Shown: in pieces, positions 1 to 9,069 of the stretch
Position numbering within the stretch: position 1 is the first letter of the stretch
How the letters are laid out: the number at the start of each line of letters is the position of its first letter
From: Halopseudomonas xinjiangensis
Lineage (GTDB): Bacteria > Pseudomonadota > Gammaproteobacteria > Pseudomonadales > Pseudomonadaceae
DNA length: 64,000 bases
Assembly (NCBI GenBank): GCA_011050525.1
Contig: DRFO01000012.1
Location: 124,001-188,000 of the forward strand
Direction: 5' to 3'
The notes under the pieces: model-generated
What the model was told of the DNA's origin: nothing
What the model saw: the letters and a program-made list of their open reading frames with translations, nothing else
The model's database searches: none
Program-made: the position numbers and the translations under genes

Positions 1-18
1 CTCGAAAGGATTGTCCAT
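1..18 (-). CDS. 5' end of an unidentified gene, cut by the window edge
   Basis: Only the first six codons (MDNPFE) are inside the window. The start is supported by a good ribosome binding site, GAGGTGA on the minus strand, six bases before the ATG. It is on the same strand as rraA, about 110 bp further along, so it may belong to the same transcription unit. Six residues are too few to name a family. Confidence 0.5.
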
Positions 19-129
19 GCCAGTCACCTCTGTGCAATGAATACTAACCAGAGACGCACGACAAGCGGATGATGTCACCATCATCCGGAAAAATCACATG
101 GGTGCCGGCTGCGTGATCAGTAAGGCATT

Positions 130-615
130 CTACTCTGGCATTTCCAAGGCGGTCGGGGAAACAACGATGCCATTGTTGTCGGCATAGACATATTCACCCG
201 GACGAAAAGTGACGCCTGCGAAGGTGACCGTCACGTTCAGATCGCCCAAGCCTTTCTTGTCAGTTTTCATGGGATGACTGGCCAATGCCTGAATACCGAG
301 GGGAGTCTGCATCAGAACATCGACATCACGAACGCAACCGTAAACGATGATGCCTTCCCAGCCGTTCTTGGCGGCCTTCTCTGCCAGCATATCGCCAAGC
401 AAGGCTCGACGGAACGAACCACCTCCGTCTACAACCATCACCTTGCCGGTACCGTCCTGGTCGACCTGTTCTTTTACCACCGAGTTGTCTTCATGGCATT
501 TGACGGTAACAATTTCACCGCCAAAGGAGTCATGGCCGCCGAAATTACTGAACATCGGCTCGACGACAAATATGTCAGGGTATTTGTCGCACAGATCAGG
601 TGTCACATAATGCAT
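130..615 (-). CDS. rraA: RraA family protein, regulator of ribonuclease E activity
   Basis: RraA-like proteins form trimeric rings. E. coli RraA binds RNase E and inhibits degradosome activity, while relatives are oxaloacetate decarboxylases or HMG aldolases. The 161-residue length is normal for RraA. The conserved GDMLAEKA stretch and the GCVRDVD motif further on are visible; the arginine and aspartate of the latter bind metal and substrate in the aldolase members. A GAGGT ribosome binding site lies seven bases before the ATG. It starts 26 bp after ppsA stops, so the two are probably co-transcribed. Function as an RNase E regulator rather than an enzyme is inferred from family naming. Confidence 0.9.
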   Translation of the reverse strand: MHYVTPDLCDKYPDIFVVEPMFSNFGGHDSFGGEIVTVKCHEDNSVVKEQVDQDGTGKVMVVDGGGSFRRALLGDMLAEKAAKNGWEGIIVYGCVRDVDVLMQTPLGIQALASHPMKTDKKGLGDLNVTVTFAGVTFRPGEYVYADNNGIVVSPTALEMPE

Positions 616-641
616 GGTTTTTTACCTCGTAGCAGGATAGG

Positions 642-3011
642 TCAGGCGTTCTGTTCCGCCAGAAAGAACCACGTATCCATAACGGAATCAGGGTTGAGCG
701 ACATGCTCTCAATGCCCTGATCCATCAACCATCTGGCCAGATCGGGATGGTCTGAAGGTCCCTGACCGCAAATTCCGATATATTTGTCTGCTTTGATACA
801 CGCCGAGATGGCCATGGCGAGAAGCTTCTTTACCGCCGCATTTCGCTCGTCGAACAGATGAGCAATGATTCCAGAGTCCCGATCCAGGCCAAGCGTCAGT
901 TGCGTCAGGTCATTGGAACCAATGGAGAAGCCGTCGAAATACTCAAGAAACTCCTCAGCCAGCAAGGCGTTCGCCGGTAGCTCACACATCATGATCAACC
1001 GCAGCCCATTGTCACCTCGCTTGAGCCCATTCTCAGCAAGCAACTCGACCACCTGTTGAGCTTCACCGACAGTACGCACAAAGGGCACCATGATCTCCAC
1101 GTTGGTTAGCCCCATAACGTCCCGGACGTATTTGATCGCCCGACATTCAAGCTCGAAACAATCGCGGAAGGAATCGCTTATGTAGCGCGACGCTCCCCGA
1201 AAGCCAAGCATCGGGTTTTCTTCTTCCGGCTCATAAAGTCGACCACCGATAAGGTTGGCGTATTCGTTTGATTTGAAATCGGACAGACGCACGATGACCT
1301 TTTTCGGCCAGAACGCCGCAGCGAGCGTGCTCACGCCTTCAACCAGTTTGTCGATATAAAAGCCGACCGGATCGGGATAACCGGCAATCCGCTTCTCGAC
1401 ACTGTCCTTGACGTCCGCCGGCAGGCTGTCGAAATTCAGTAGCGCCTTGGGGTGCACGCCAATCATCCGATTGATGATGAATTCCAGCCGCGCCAGGCCG
1501 ACCCCTTCGTTTGGCAGGTTGGCGAAATCAAATGCGCGGTCAGGGTTGCCCACGTTCATCATGATCTTGAACGCTAATGGCGGCATGGCATCGACGCTGT
1601 TGGTGCGAATGTCAAACGACAGCTGGCCCGCATAAATGAGACCCGTATCGCCCTCTGCGCAGGAAACAGTAACCTCTTGGCCATCCCTGAGTTCCGAGGT
1701 GGCATTGCCGCAACCCACCACCGCGGGAATACCCAGCTCCCGCGCAATAATGGCCGCATGGCAGGTTCGCCCGCCTCGATTGGTCACGATGGCGCTCGCC
1801 CGCTTCATGATCGGTTCCCAATCGGGATCAGTCATGTCGGAAACCAGTACGTCGCCCGGCATTACCTTGTCCATCTGGGAGACATGCTCGATAATCTTGA
1901 CCGGGCCCGAGCCGATACGCTGGCCTATCGCGCGACCTTCAACCAGAACCTTGCCGGTTTCCTTCAGCAGGTAGCGCTCCATCACATTGCCACTGGCCCG
2001 ACTCTTCACCGTTTCGGGACGGGCCTGAACGATATACAGCTTGCCGTCGTCACCGTCTTTCGCCCATTCAATATCCATCGGACGCTGGTAATGCTTTTCT
2101 ATAATCAGAGCTTGTTTGGAGAGATTGACAACCTCCTCATCGCTAAGACAGAAGCGCGAGCGTTCGGCCTTGTCGACGTCAACGGTCTTGACTGAACGCC
2201 CGGCAGTTGCTTCTTCGCCGTAGACCATCTTGATGGCCTTGCTTCCCAGATTACGTCGCAAAATGGCAGGACGACCTGCCTCTAGCGTAGGCTTGTGGAC
2301 ATAGAACTCGTCCGGATTCACCGCGCCTTGAACGACGGTTTCACCCAAACCATAGGCACCGGTGATGAAGACCACGTCGCGAAAGCCTGATTCGGTATCG
2401 AGCGTAAACATGACGCCGGCGGTCCCGGTTTCCGAGCGAACCATGCGCTGCACGCCGGCGGACAACGCAACCAGTTTGTGATCAAACCCCTGATGAACCC
2501 GGTAGGCGATGGCGCGGTCGTTGAAAAGCGAGGCGAAAACCTCTTTGGCTGCGCGAATGACGTTTTCGACGCCGCGAATATTCAGAAAGGTTTCCTGCTG
2601 CCCGGCGAAGGAAGCATCCGGCAGATCTTCCGCAGTAGCAGAAGAGCGCACTGCGACGGCGAGGTTGTCGTTGCCCGCTGACAGCTTGGCAAACTCTTCA
2701 CGGATCGCAGCGTTTAATGGTTCGGGGAATTCCGCTTCCATCACCCACTTGCGGATCTGAGCTCCCGTCTGAGCCAGCGCGTTGACATCTTCGATATCAA
2801 GGGCATCCAGCGCTGCGTGGATGCGATCATTAAGACCACTTTGCTCGAGGAAATCACGATAGGCATCTGCAGTGGTTGCGAAGCCGCCGGGAACAGACAC
2901 TCCGGCATTCGCCAGGTTACTGATCATCTCCCCCAGTGAGGCATTCTTGCCGCCTACACGCTCGACATCTCCAGCTCCCAGTTGCTCGAAAGACACTACA
3001 TACTCTAACAA
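642..3011 (-). CDS. ppsA: Phosphoenolpyruvate synthase (TTG start)
   Basis: Makes phosphoenolpyruvate, AMP and phosphate from pyruvate, ATP and water: the entry step of gluconeogenesis from C3 compounds, in the cytoplasm. The 789 residues cover the whole family: an N-terminal ATP-grasp-like domain ([17 protein letters not shown] near 123), the swivelling phosphohistidine domain (GGRTCHAAI, His418), and a C-terminal PEP/pyruvate-binding barrel with [11 protein letters not shown]. The start is TTG: GGAG sits eight bases before it, and the resulting MLEYVV matches the MVEYVV start I recall for pseudomonad PpsA. Its regulator ppsR is divergent across a 153-bp gap, and rraA follows closely. Confidence 0.97.
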   Translation of the reverse strand: MLEYVVSFEQLGAGDVERVGGKNASLGEMISNLANAGVSVPGGFATTADAYRDFLEQSGLNDRIHAALDALDIEDVNALAQTGAQIRKWVMEAEFPEPLNAAIREEFAKLSAGNDNLAVAVRSSATAEDLPDASFAGQQETFLNIRGVENVIRAAKEVFASLFNDRAIAYRVHQGFDHKLVALSAGVQRMVRSETGTAGVMFTLDTESGFRDVVFITGAYGLGETVVQGAVNPDEFYVHKPTLEAGRPAILRRNLGSKAIKMVYGEEATAGRSVKTVDVDKAERSRFCLSDEEVVNLSKQALIIEKHYQRPMDIEWAKDGDDGKLYIVQARPETVKSRASGNVMERYLLKETGKVLVEGRAIGQRIGSGPVKIIEHVSQMDKVMPGDVLVSDMTDPDWEPIMKRASAIVTNRGGRTCHAAIIARELGIPAVVGCGNATSELRDGQEVTVSCAEGDTGLIYAGQLSFDIRTNSVDAMPPLAFKIMMNVGNPDRAFDFANLPNEGVGLARLEFIINRMIGVHPKALLNFDSLPADVKDSVEKRIAGYPDPVGFYIDKLVEGVSTLAAAFWPKKVIVRLSDFKSNEYANLIGGRLYEPEEENPMLGFRGASRYISDSFRDCFELECRAIKYVRDVMGLTNVEIMVPFVRTVGEAQQVVELLAENGLKRGDNGLRLIMMCELPANALLAEEFLEYFDGFSIGSNDLTQLTLGLDRDSGIIAHLFDERNAAVKKLLAMAISACIKADKYIGICGQGPSDHPDLARWLMDQGIESMSLNPDSVMDTWFFLAEQNA

Positions 3012-3164
3012 GGTGATCTCTCCGTAAATCGGTTAATTGAGCGGCGCCCACAGCGCTGATGATCTGGTCTGTGTGTCACAAATGCGCCACAATGCCGCGA
3101 GTGAATCCCGACAGGGTTTCGATAAAGCTGTACCAGCCAATTACTACATCTTAAGGCTACGCGC

Positions 3165-3983
3165 ATGAAACGCACCGCTTTTTTTATATCCGATGGCACA
3201 GGCATTACAGCCGAGACACTGGGTCAGAGCCTGCTCTCTCAGTTCGAGAATATCGAGTTCACCAAACTGTTGCGACCCTATGTAGATACCATCGAAAAAG
3301 CGCACAACATGGTACAACAAATCAATGCGGCTGCCGAGCGGGATGGGGCCAGGCCGATCATTTTCGATACAGTCGTCAACAACGAGATTCGTGACCAACT
3401 GGCCAGATCCAACGGCTACATGATAGACATCTTTTCGACCTTTCTCGCCCCACTTGAGCTAGAACTGGGCGATGGATCGTCTTACTCCGTTGGCAAATCC
3501 CATTCGATTCAGCACAACGGTCACTATAAAGATCGGATCGATGCGGTGCACTTTGCAATGGAAAACGATGACGGTGCCAGAACGCTGCATTACGACGAAG
3601 CGGATATGATTGTGGTGGGTGTATCGCGCTGCGGCAAAACGCCTTCTTGCCTTTACATGGCGCTGAAGTACGGGATCCGTGCAGCGAACTATCCGCTGAC
3701 CGAAGACGACATGGAACGTTTACAGTTGCCGGCATCGCTGCGTCCTTATAAGCAGAAGCTGTTCGGACTGACTATCGATGCGGAGCGACTCTCCAGCATT
3801 CGTAACGAACGCCGTCCGAATAGCCGATACTCAAGCTTTGCCCAGTGCGAGTTCGAGGTCCGGGAAGTGGAAAATCTCTTCCGACGGGAGAACATTTCCT
3901 ATATCAACTCAACACATTTTTCCGTAGAAGAAATCTCCGCCAAGATCCTGGTGCATATGGGCATCGAACGGCGCCTCAAATAG
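3165..3983 (+). CDS. ppsR: PEP synthase regulatory protein (bifunctional kinase/pyrophosphorylase, DUF299)
   Basis: This family controls PEP synthase by ADP-dependent phosphorylation of a threonine next to the catalytic histidine, and by phosphate-dependent reversal. The 272 residues are the expected length. The N-terminal [13 protein letters not shown] signature and the P-loop-like GVSRCGKTP at 152-160 are clear. It is transcribed away from its target ppsA, the usual arrangement in proteobacteria. The ATG is preceded by AAGG at eight bases. A small terminator-like hairpin lies about 85 bp downstream. Confidence 0.95.
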   Translation: MKRTAFFISDGTGITAETLGQSLLSQFENIEFTKLLRPYVDTIEKAHNMVQQINAAAERDGARPIIFDTVVNNEIRDQLARSNGYMIDIFSTFLAPLELELGDGSSYSVGKSHSIQHNGHYKDRIDAVHFAMENDDGARTLHYDEADMIVVGVSRCGKTPSCLYMALKYGIRAANYPLTEDDMERLQLPASLRPYKQKLFGLTIDAERLSSIRNERRPNSRYSSFAQCEFEVREVENLFRRENISYINSTHFSVEEISAKILVHMGIERRLK

Positions 3984-4067
3984 CCAGGCCAGGCTACCGG
4001 AAGCGCGTAACCCCCATACGAAGCGCAGGAACCATTGAAGACCGCCCGCAGTCACAGAACTAACTCA

Positions 4068-4091
4068 AGGCCTAGAACGGCCTGATTTTTT
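4068..4091 (+). terminator. Terminator-like hairpin after ppsR, just before the YqaE gene
   Basis: A 5-bp GC-only stem (AGGCC/GGCCT) with a six-base loop is followed by GA and six T. It would end ppsR mRNA, but it lies only 18 bp before the next start codon. The small membrane protein gene there must therefore rely on read-through or on regulated termination. The stem is short. Confidence 0.5.
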
Positions 4092-4109
4092 CAGCTAAGG
4101 AGCCGGACC

Positions 4110-4268
4110 ATGGATATTATTCGCTTGATTTGCGCCGTTTTGCTGCCCCCTTTGGGCGTATTTCTTCAGGTAGGTATTGGCGGTGCTTTCTGGTTGAACA
4201 TTCTTCTGACCCTGCTTGGCTATATTCCAGGCATCATTCACGCGGTATGGATTATTGCCCGCCGGTAG
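4110..4268 (+). CDS. YqaE/Pmp3 family small membrane protein
   Basis: A 52-residue protein with the Pmp3/UPF0057 pattern: an LICAVLLPPLGVFLQ first membrane helix, a short loop, then a second helix NILLTLLGYIPGIIHAVW. Members are very small inner-membrane proteins linked to membrane potential and salt or cold stress; the exact role is not known. The start is supported by AAGGAG seven bases upstream. There is no clear promoter space between the hairpin at 4068-4091 and the start. Confidence 0.9.
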   Translation: MDIIRLICAVLLPPLGVFLQVGIGGAFWLNILLTLLGYIPGIIHAVWIIARR

Positions 4269-4350
4269 GTTTGTAAGGGATCGTTGCATTGATCTTGCCT
4301 ACCGGTTATGGGCGCCGTACTCTTGGCAAAATTTCGGGAGTATGACGTTG

Positions 4351-4779
4351 ATGAAAAAATTAATTCTTTCTCTGATGCTAGCTTCTGGGTTAACTCAGGC
4401 GGCAGACTCGACGGTCATTGATGTATATCGCGATCCTAACTGCGGCTGCTGTAGCGCCTGGATCGAACATCTTGCCGAGAACGGTTTTACTGTTAGAGAT
4501 CACCAGAAGGACGACATGCAGGCCGTCAAGCGAGAGTTGGGTGTTCCGGCTGAATTGGCGTCTTGCCATACGGGCGTCGTTGATGGGCGTTTCATTGAGG
4601 GTCACGTACCTGCGGCGGATATTCTCAAGATGCAGAAAAGGCCCGACCTGTTAGGGCTCGCGGTGCCAGGCATGCCAGTCGGGTCGCCAGGAATGGAGGT
4701 CGGGGATCGCCAGGACGCTTACCACGTGATAGCCGTGGATCAGCAACAAAACACCAACGTATTCACTGCCTATCCCTGA
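4351..4779 (+). CDS. DUF411 periplasmic metal-binding protein
   Basis: A 142-residue protein with an N-terminal signal peptide (MKKLILSLMLASGLTQA) and a mature part of the DUF411 family. The conserved CGCC cluster (Cys31, 33, 34) lies in YRDPNCGCC, with SCH at 71-73 and His85 in EGHVPA. DUF411 proteins often accompany copper-resistance genes and are thought to bind copper in the periplasm, but no other copper gene is near here. I chose the ATG at 4351 over the in-frame one at 4342 because GGGAG (4336-4340) is ten bases from 4351 and only one base from 4342. Confidence 0.85.
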   Translation: MKKLILSLMLASGLTQAADSTVIDVYRDPNCGCCSAWIEHLAENGFTVRDHQKDDMQAVKRELGVPAELASCHTGVVDGRFIEGHVPAADILKMQKRPDLLGLAVPGMPVGSPGMEVGDRQDAYHVIAVDQQQNTNVFTAYP

Positions 4780-4787
4780 ATAATGCA

Positions 4788-4816
4788 GGGGTCAGGCGCC
4801 CTTGTCTGACCCCTTT
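4788..4816. terminator. Bidirectional terminator between convergent genes
   Basis: An 8-bp perfect stem GGGGTCAG/CTGACCCC with a ten-base loop, followed by TTT on the plus strand. It lies at the meeting point of the convergent DUF411 and DUF1232 genes and overlaps the last codons of the latter. Confidence 0.6.
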
Positions 4817-5178
4817 GATTCCCACGCACCTTCGTAGGTCTGGCCTTTCTTCGGGCCACCGAACCACGTTTCCAGCTTGTTCCGTGCTTTAAGCCTCACG
4901 TCATCGTTGATATAGAACGACACCATGCCTATGGCTGCGGCCATTACGGTCAAATCGTCTGTGAAGCCAAGAAAGGGAAGGAAGTCGGGAATTGCGTCTA
5001 TTGGAGAAATGAAATACGCCAACGCGCCGTACATGGCGGTTTTCGCCCAGGTTGGCGTTTCGGGTCGCTGGGCCGCGTAGTAAAGACACAGAGACTTTTC
5101 GACCACCTCTCTCCCGGCTTTCAAAGCGAACCGGCTCAGCTTGGTCCAGTATTTGTTTTCTGTGAATTTGCTGTTCAA
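4792..5178 (-). CDS. YkvA/DUF1232 family membrane-associated protein (TTG start)
   Basis: The 128-residue product has the DUF1232 signature: a hydrophobic segment with YFISPIDAIPDFLPFLG followed by TDDLTVM, around residues 55-80. The function of the family is not known; members are small and probably membrane-associated. The start is TTG: a strong GGAGG lies seven bases upstream and no in-frame ATG is available nearby. It is 62 bp downstream of the diguanylate cyclase gene on the same strand and could share its transcript. Confidence 0.8.
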   Translation of the reverse strand: MNSKFTENKYWTKLSRFALKAGREVVEKSLCLYYAAQRPETPTWAKTAMYGALAYFISPIDAIPDFLPFLGFTDDLTVMAAAIGMVSFYINDDVRLKARNKLETWFGGPKKGQTYEGAWESKGSDKGA

Positions 5179-5240
5179 GATTGTGCCTCCAGATCTGGCG
5201 TATCACGACGCTGACGTCGTGAGCTTGTGGGGGCGCTGCA

Positions 5241-6299
5241 TCAGCAGGCGTTTGCCCCACGCATACTATCTGGCACCAGATTGTCAGCCTTTGTTCCCAA
5301 CCCGGAAATCACACTCATGTTGCGGCCACGGCGTTTGGCTTCATAGAGAGCCTCGTCCGCAGTCTGCAGCCAACTGTCGCAACTATCGTAGGCGGTAGTC
5401 AGCAAACAACCACCTATTGAAACCGTAACCGCGCCGCCTGGGCTATGCAGCCTCTGCGCTACGGTCTGCGTAATATGCTCTGCCGCCTGCCCCAGGCCAT
5501 GCGCATCAACCCGTGGCATGAGGAGAACAAATTCTTCGCCACCCAAACGAAACAGGCGATCAGATTGTCGACACGCCGAATTGACGACGCGTACGAAGTC
5601 GATGAGAACCGCATCACCAGCCTTGTGGCCATAGCGGTCATTCACGGCCTTGAAATGATCGAGATCAAGCACCAGAAGCCCGTAGGATACGCCGTAGCGA
5701 AAATGGTCTGCAAAGGCGAGGTCCAGCTCGTCGTCCATGGTCCGGCGATTACCCGTACCCGTCAACGGATCGATTCTCGCCAGCTCGCTGAGTTGTCGCC
5801 GCTGATGGCGCCCACGCGAGGCAAATACAAAGGCGAAAAAACTGGCTATCAGGCAAGTCACCGTGAACGAGGTTAGCTGGTAGTGGCTTTCGAACAGTTC
5901 ACCCGGATACATCAGTCCGTAAATACACAGGACAAACAGGGCGGTAAGGGTGGCGGTAATGCTTTGAGCTGGCGACACAACGAAGAAATTGAAGAGGATA
6001 AGCGTGTAAAACCAGAACAGCCCGTTGACGCCCAGTTTGATTGAAACCAGGATCGTACCGATCGAATAAATAAAAGCCAGCAGTTGCCCCGGTCGTACCG
6101 TTTCTCCGGTTTTCCAGGCGTAACCCACCGCGAGGGCAGTACTGGTCACCAGCACGGTATCCACCAGACCGACAACCCAGTTGCCTTCCAGTAGCCGGAA
6201 AAAGGCATACGGAGTTATACCGACCAGGGAGCACACGCCCACCAGCGTTATGATGGATAACTGAAAATCGTTGTTCAGCCTTATCCAGATTTTGCGCAT
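5241..6299 (-). CDS. Membrane-bound GGDEF diguanylate cyclase
   Basis: Makes cyclic di-GMP from two GTP. The N-terminal 160 residues hold about six hydrophobic helices (from residue 15 to 160) with no recognised ligand domain, probably a MASE-like membrane sensor. The GGDEF domain follows from about 171 (ARIDPLTGTGNRR) with the catalytic GGEEF at 253-257. An inhibitory I-site RxxD (RQSD, 244-247) sits exactly five residues before it, so product feedback is expected. No EAL domain is present. AAGGGA lies just before the ATG. The signal sensed cannot be told from the sequence. Confidence 0.93.
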   Translation of the reverse strand: MRKIWIRLNNDFQLSIITLVGVCSLVGITPYAFFRLLEGNWVVGLVDTVLVTSTALAVGYAWKTGETVRPGQLLAFIYSIGTILVSIKLGVNGLFWFYTLILFNFFVVSPAQSITATLTALFVLCIYGLMYPGELFESHYQLTSFTVTCLIASFFAFVFASRGRHQRRQLSELARIDPLTGTGNRRTMDDELDLAFADHFRYGVSYGLLVLDLDHFKAVNDRYGHKAGDAVLIDFVRVVNSACRQSDRLFRLGGEEFVLLMPRVDAHGLGQAAEHITQTVAQRLHSPGGAVTVSIGGCLLTTAYDSCDSWLQTADEALYEAKRRGRNMSVISGLGTKADNLVPDSMRGANAC

Positions 6300-6455
6300 A
6301 GTCCCTTCGCCATTTTTATTATTAAGCTACACCCATACTGCCGGCTGTCAGTGGTGTCAACAAGACGGGTAGTGGGTCGCGGCGCTAGCATAATGCCTTC
6401 ACTGGCGTTTGTCTCTATTCGAGACACTGAAGCCAAAACCTGAACTGGGATCCCG

Positions 6456-6875
6456 TCAAGCTACGGAGGCAGTGTCCTGGATGCGCTTAACCATCGCCCG
6501 CAAACCGTTGCCCCTGGTTACGCTAAGATGCTTGAGCAGATTCAGTTCCTGGAAATACTCATCAATATCAAACGCCGTGACCGCGTCGGGCGTCTTGCCA
6601 TTGTAGGCAGCCAACACCACTGCCAGAAGCCCCTTGACGATAAAGGCGTCGCTATCAGCGTCGAAGAACAGCTTGTCGCCGTCCCGATGACTGACCAGCC
6701 AAACCTGGCTCTGACAGCCGCGCACAATATTTTCATCGGTACGTTGCGCATCAGACAATGGCGCAAGCTCCTTGCCCAGATCAATGATGTACTTGTAGCG
6801 ATCTTCCCAAGTATCGAAAAAGGACAAATCGGCGATGATATCGTCGCTGGTGATGTCGGTACCGAACTGGCTCAT
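6456..6875 (-). CDS. sufE: Cysteine desulfuration protein SufE
   Basis: SufE accepts persulfide sulfur from the SufS cysteine desulfurase and hands it to the SufBCD scaffold. The 139-residue product carries the acceptor cysteine in VRGCQSQVWL (Cys54). The frame is open further upstream, but I place the start at 6875, where an AGAGGA ribosome binding site precedes the ATG and MSQFGTDITS begins. It starts 10 bp after sufT stops and is the last gene of the operon. No convincing terminator was seen after it; a 6-bp inverted repeat at 6410-6426 lacks a T tract. Confidence 0.93.
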   Translation of the reverse strand: MSQFGTDITSDDIIADLSFFDTWEDRYKYIIDLGKELAPLSDAQRTDENIVRGCQSQVWLVSHRDGDKLFFDADSDAFIVKGLLAVVLAAYNGKTPDAVTAFDIDEYFQELNLLKHLSVTRGNGLRAMVKRIQDTASVA

Positions 6876-6885
6876 GCGCGTCCTC

Positions 6886-7419
6886 TTAGAAAAACATACC
6901 GGTTTCAAGCTGAGCTTCTTCGCTCATCATCTCACGACTCCAGGGCGGGTCGAACACCAGATCGACGTTGACTGTCTCTACGTTGGGTACTCGGCGCACC
7001 CGATACTCCACGTCTCCCACCAGTACCGGCCCCATGCCGCAGGCGGGTGCTGTAAGAGTCATGCGAATGTCTACCCGCTTGGCCGCCTGCCCGATTTCTA
7101 CCGCATAGATCAGGCCCAGATTGACCAGGTCCACCGGTATCTCAGGATCATAAACCGTCTGCAACGCTTCCCAGACTTGATGCTCCTTGATCTGGTCGTC
7201 CTCGGCTTCCGGGAAACTGAGCAGCTCGGGCTCCAGACCAAGGTTGCCTGCATCCGTCCCATCAACCCTGACCATCTGTCCATGGTAGGTGACGGTATAG
7301 TTGCCACCCAATGACTGGGTGATGGTTACAAAGGTGTCCTTGGGTATTGTCAGTGGCGTGCCATCCGGAACGCGGCGCGCAGGACAATCCGCCTGTGCGA
7401 CTACCATACGTCTTTCCAT
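6886..7419 (-). CDS. sufT: Fe-S assembly protein SufT (MIP18/DUF59 family)
   Basis: A 177-residue protein: about 75 N-terminal residues specific to the SufT group, then a DUF59 domain with DPEIPVDLVNLGLIY and MTLTAPACGMGP. SufT proteins take part in maturation of Fe-S proteins, notably under high Fe-S demand, but are not part of the core scaffold. It begins directly after the sufA stop codon (TGA then ATG), so translational coupling is likely. Confidence 0.9.
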   Translation of the reverse strand: MERRMVVAQADCPARRVPDGTPLTIPKDTFVTITQSLGGNYTVTYHGQMVRVDGTDAGNLGLEPELLSFPEAEDDQIKEHQVWEALQTVYDPEIPVDLVNLGLIYAVEIGQAAKRVDIRMTLTAPACGMGPVLVGDVEYRVRRVPNVETVNVDLVFDPPWSREMMSEEAQLETGMFF

Positions 7420-7806
7420 TCAATTCACACTGAAGCTTTCGCCGCAACCGCACTGGTCTTTGACGTTGGGGTTGATAAACTTGATTTGCTTGTTGATGCC
7501 TTCTTTGACCAGATCAATCTCGGCTCCAGTCAACACGGACAAACTGTCCCGCGCGACAAGCAACTCGACCTGATCATCAAGGCGATAATGGAGATCGTCG
7601 GCATCGCCCTGCTCCACCATATCGATCACATACATAAAGCCGGTGCAGCCGCTTTTTTTTACGCTCACGCGCACGGATTTACCCAACTGGCTTCCCAACT
7701 GCCGACGGAAATGCTCCAGGGCGGCCGGCGTTACGCTGACCACTTGGCTGCTGGCCTCGGCGGCTCGCGAAGCGACGGCTTGCGGATCAAAGGACTCTAC
7801 GCTCAT
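7420..7806 (-). CDS. sufA: A-type Fe-S carrier (SufA/IscA family)
   Basis: A 128-residue A-type carrier that receives Fe-S clusters from SufBCD and passes them to apoproteins. The three ligand cysteines are all present: Cys54 in KKSGCTGF, and Cys119 and Cys121 in the C-terminal CGCGESF. About 20 extra residues precede the core fold (VSVTPAALEHF). It sits between sufS (15-bp gap) and sufT (directly abutting). The name sufA is given by operon position; by sequence alone it could be called IscA- or SufA-type. Confidence 0.9.
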   Translation of the reverse strand: MSVESFDPQAVASRAAEASSQVVSVTPAALEHFRRQLGSQLGKSVRVSVKKSGCTGFMYVIDMVEQGDADDLHYRLDDQVELLVARDSLSVLTGAEIDLVKEGINKQIKFINPNVKDQCGCGESFSVN

Positions 7807-7821
7807 GCTGCGAACTCCTTC

Positions 7822-9069
7822 CTAGACAAGAAACTGTCTGGCTTTGGCCAATGCCTCGAACAACCTGTCGACATCGGCCTTGGTGTTGTAAAAACTGAAA
7901 CTGGCGCGCACGGTGCCTGGAATACCGAACTGGTCCATGATCGGCTGCGCGCAATGATTGCCGGTACGTACGGCGACCCCTTGTTGATCGAGCAACATGC
8001 CTACGTCGTGCGGATGCGCACCGTCCACCATGAAACTCATCACGCTGGTCTTGTTCGCCGCAGTGCCTATCAGGGTTATACCCGGCGTAGCGCGAGCACG
8101 TTCCTCGGCATAGTCGAGCAATGCCTGCTCATGCTCAGCCGCTCCCTTGCGGTCAAGACTTGTCAAATAGTCCACCGCCGCACCGAAACCGATAACACCC
8201 GCTATGTCCGGTGTTCCCGCTTCGAACTTGTAGGGCAACTGGTTATAGGTTGTGCCGGCAAAGCTGACTGTCTCGATCATCTCGCCGCCCCCCTGATAGG
8301 GCGGCATGGCCTCAAGAATATCTGCTTTGCCATACAAGGCGCCCAGCCCAGTAGGCCCGAACAGCTTGTGGGCGGAAAAGACGTAGAAATCACAATCCAG
8401 CGCCTGCACGTCAATTTCGAAATGACTGATCGCCTGCGCCCCATCAAGAAGACACAGAGCGCCCACAGAGTGAGCCATCCTGACTATTTCCTGGACGGGA
8501 TTGATGGTGCCCAGCGCATTCGAAACATGCCCACAAGCAACCATCCTTACCCTTTCATCCAGCATTTCACCGAAGGCGTCCAAATCGATCGTTCCGGTCG
8601 CATCAACCGGAACTGCCTCAACGGTAGCCCCTTTTTCCAGCGCGACCATTTGCCAGGGTACGATATTCGAATGGTGCTCCATGGCCGAAACCAGCACCCG
8701 ATCCCCTTGCCGAAGCTGACTGCGTCCCCAACTCGCCGCGACCAGATTGATGCTCTCGGAGGTCCCGCGGGTCCAGATGACCTGACGCGCCTGTGCCGCG
8801 TTGATCAGCGAGGCAATCTTGACCCTCGCACCTTCAAATTTTTCTGTCGCGCGATCCGCCAGCGTGTGGGCGCCACGATGTACATTGCTATTGTCGTGGC
8901 GATAATAGTCCACGATTGCCTGGATTACCGCTTCCGGCTTTTGCGTCGTTGCCGCATTGTCCAGGTAGACAAGCGGATGGCCATTCACCTCTTGCTGCAG
9001 AATAGGAAAGTCCTTGCGTACCCGTTCCGCATCGAATCCCGACTGGGCGGTCAGAGGCTGCTCACTCAT
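7822..9069 (-). CDS. sufS: Cysteine desulfurase SufS (group II)
   Basis: A PLP enzyme that converts cysteine to alanine and leaves a persulfide on its active-site cysteine for SufE. The 415 residues include the PLP lysine in SAHKLFGPTG (Lys235) and the active-site cysteine in RTGNHCAQP (Cys373). The usual family motif is R-A/T-G-H-H-C, so an asparagine replaces the first histidine. The short group II active-site loop fits partnership with SufE at the end of the operon. Its start overlaps the sufD stop by eight bases. Confidence 0.96.
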   Translation of the reverse strand: MSEQPLTAQSGFDAERVRKDFPILQQEVNGHPLVYLDNAATTQKPEAVIQAIVDYYRHDNSNVHRGAHTLADRATEKFEGARVKIASLINAAQARQVIWTRGTSESINLVAASWGRSQLRQGDRVLVSAMEHHSNIVPWQMVALEKGATVEAVPVDATGTIDLDAFGEMLDERVRMVACGHVSNALGTINPVQEIVRMAHSVGALCLLDGAQAISHFEIDVQALDCDFYVFSAHKLFGPTGLGALYGKADILEAMPPYQGGGEMIETVSFAGTTYNQLPYKFEAGTPDIAGVIGFGAAVDYLTSLDRKGAAEHEQALLDYAEERARATPGITLIGTAANKTSVMSFMVDGAHPHDVGMLLDQQGVAVRTGNHCAQPIMDQFGIPGTVRASFSFYNTKADVDRLFEALAKARQFLV

